A stretch of DNA of 14,231 nucleotides from CAZTCJ01 sp964612085 (lineage in GTDB: Bacteria > Pseudomonadota > Alphaproteobacteria > JAJFIK01), in contig CAZTCJ010000093.1 of NCBI GenBank assembly GCA_964612085.1, positions 1 to 14,231 of the forward strand. Reading direction: 5' to 3'. The notes below the pieces were generated by a model that made no database searches, had not been told where the DNA came from, and saw only the letters and a list, made by a program, of their open reading frames with translations. Numbering within the stretch: the first letter of the stretch is position 1; each line of letters opens with the position of its first letter. The translations under genes and the position numbers were made by a program. Below, in pieces: positions 12,830 to 14,231 of the stretch.

Positions 12830-14231
12830 TTACGCGACGTCATGCATCAGGTTGCGCAGCACATATTGCAGAATGCCGCTGTTCTTGAAGTATTCCAGCT
12901 CGTCGAGCGTATCGATGCGGGCGAGCAGCGGCACCGCTTCCATGCGGCCATCCGGGTAATGAATGGTCGCCGTCAGGGTCGCGCGGGGCATCAGCGTATT
13001 GTCGAGCCCGGCGATATCGACGGTCTCGTTGCCTTTCAGGTCAAGGGTCTTGCGCGTGACGCCGTCGGGGAATTGCAGCGGCAGCACACCCATGCCCACC
13101 AGATTGGAGCGGTGAATGCGCTCGAAGCTTTCCGCGACCACGGCCCGCACGCCCAACAGGCGCGTGCCTTTGGCCGCCCAGTCGCGGGACGAGCCCGTGC
13201 CGTATTCCTTGCCCGCAATGACCACGAGCGGCACGCCGTCGGTCTGATAGCGCATGGCGGCGTCGTAAATCGCCATTTCCTCGCCGGAGGGGTGGTGAAC
13301 CGTCACGCCGCCTTCCGTACCCGGAACCATTTCGTTCTTGATCCGGATATTGGCGAAAGTGCCGCGCATCATCACTTCGTGATTGCCCCGGCGCGAGCCG
13401 TAGGAGTTGAAATCCACGATATCGACGCCGTTATCGGTGAGATAGCGCCCTGCGGGGCTGTCCTTCTTGATCGCGCCGGCGGGCGAGATGTGGTCGGTGG
13501 TGATGGTATCGCCGAACAGACCCAGGATGCGCGCGCCGCTGACACCGGCAACGGCATCGGGCTTGGATGCCATGGTCTGGAAGAAGGGCGGGTGCTGAAC
13601 GTAAGTGGACAGATCGCTCCATTCATAGGTCAAGCCGCCGGTGACCGAAATGGTCTTCCAATGCTCGTCGCCGGTGAAGACGTCGGCATAGCGGGTGTTG
13701 AACATCTCCGAGGTGATGGACGAGCGCACCAGATCCGCGATTTCCTGGGAGGTGGGCCAGATGTCCTTCAGATAGACCGGCTCGCCGTTCTGATCCTCAC
13801 CCAGAGGGTCGGTCGCCAGATTGATGTTCATGGATCCGGCGAGCGCATAGGCCACCACGAGCGGCGGCGAGGCCAGGTAGTTGGCGCGGGTCAGCGGATT
13901 GACCCGGCCCTCGAAATTCCGGTTGCCCGAGAGCACCGCCGCCACGGCCAGATCGCCCGTTATGACTGCCTCGCTGATATGATCCGGGAGCGGACCGGAA
14001 TTGCCGATGCAGGTGGTGCAGCCATAGCCCACCAGATTGAAGCCCAGGGCGTCGAGCGCGGGCTGCACGCCCGCCTTGGCCAGATAATCGGTGACCACCT
14101 GGCTGCCCGGCGCCAGCGAGGTCTTGACCCAGGGTTTGACGGTGAGCCCGCGGGCATGGGCTTTCTGCGCCACCAGCCCTGCGCCGATCATGACGCTCGG
14201 GTTCGAGGTGTTGGTGCATGAGGTGATGGCC
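12830..14231 (-). CDS. acnA: Aconitate hydratase A, C-terminal part (cut by window edge)
   Basis: The last 467 codons of a TCA-cycle aconitase, interconverting citrate and isocitrate with a 4Fe-4S cluster. The 5' part lies beyond the right edge, so the start is not visible. AcnA proteins are near 890-900 residues, so about half is present. All three cluster cysteines can be seen: one in ITSCTNTSNPSVM at the edge, two in YGCTTCIGNSGPLP. Further family blocks are SGNRNFEGR, then the swivelling domain with LGDTITTDHISPAG, NSYGSRRGNHEVM, AGKEYGTGSSRDWAAKG and ESFERIHRSNLVGMGVLPLQF, which carry active-site arginines and serine. The gene ends in LMHDVA and is followed by the DUF1223 gene on the same strand. 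Confidence 0.96.
   Translation of the reverse strand, partial: AITSCTNTSNPSVMIGAGLVAQKAHARGLTVKPWVKTSLAPGSQVVTDYLAKAGVQPALDALGFNLVGYGCTTCIGNSGPLPDHISEAVITGDLAVAAVLSGNRNFEGRVNPLTRANYLASPPLVVAYALAGSMNINLATDPLGEDQNGEPVYLKDIWPTSQEIADLVRSSITSEMFNTRYADVFTGDEHWKTISVTGGLTYEWSDLSTYVQHPPFFQTMASKPDAVAGVSGARILGLFGDTITTDHISPAGAIKKDSPAGRYLTDNGVDIVDFNSYGSRRGNHEVMMRGTFANIRIKNEMVPGTEGGVTVHHPSGEEMAIYDAAMRYQTDGVPLVVIAGKEYGTGSSRDWAAKGTRLLGVRAVVAESFERIHRSNLVGMGVLPLQFPDGVTRKTLDLKGNETVDIAGLDNTLMPRATLTATIHYPDGRMEAVPLLARIDTLDELEYFKNSGILQYVLRNLMHDVA

Noticed and set aside
12200..14221. 673-codon plus-strand open frame opposite acnA and the DUF1223 gene
   Set aside because: It spans two real minus-strand genes and their gap, and has no recognisable domain. 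Aconitase motifs on the other strand are unambiguous.

Overview
The window is about 14.2 kb of GC-rich, densely packed bacterial chromosome. It looks like an alphaproteobacterium. The evidence is a DUF2794 gene (a family I know mainly from this class), an argH followed by a tiny LptM-type lipoprotein, a DUF1223 gene downstream of aconitase, and a promoter that resembles the alphaproteobacterial heat-shock consensus. I cannot name a genus. No rRNA, tRNA, CRISPR array, insertion sequence or prophage gene was seen.

Layout, left to right. Positions 1-437 hold no convincing gene. They contain an 18-bp tandem repeat, a near-perfect 23-bp palindrome next to a -10-like box, and a terminator-like hairpin. 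A membrane-anchored TlpA-type thioredoxin (438-1013, minus) diverges from argH (1140-2606, plus). argH is followed by an LptM-like lipoprotein gene and a TauE/SafE (TSUP) membrane protein. Converging on these is a minus-strand pair: an O-methyltransferase (4005-4670) and DUF2794 (3573-3920). The gap between these two can form two mutually exclusive hairpins.

From 5098 to 11963 lies a five-gene plus-strand block: ABC ATPase, ABC-2 permease, GldG-like auxiliary protein, DUF4340 protein and the Hsp90 chaperone HtpG. The first four are coupled by 4-bp overlaps or a 3-bp gap. HtpG follows after 67 bp with a strong ribosome binding site. The 355-bp region before this block carries stacked dyads. 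One fits the CIRCE operator of the heat-shock repressor HrcA (15 of 18 positions, spacer exactly 9). Its right half overlaps the CTTG of a -35 box spaced 18 bp from an alphaproteobacterial RpoH-like -10. This suggests that an uncharacterised Gld-type ABC system and HtpG form one heat-shock-controlled envelope and proteostasis operon, which is the most interesting signal in the window.

The right end has DUF1223 (11966-12757, minus), converging on htpG with 2 bp between stop codons. Upstream of it is the C-terminal two-fifths to one-half of aconitase AcnA, cut by the window edge.
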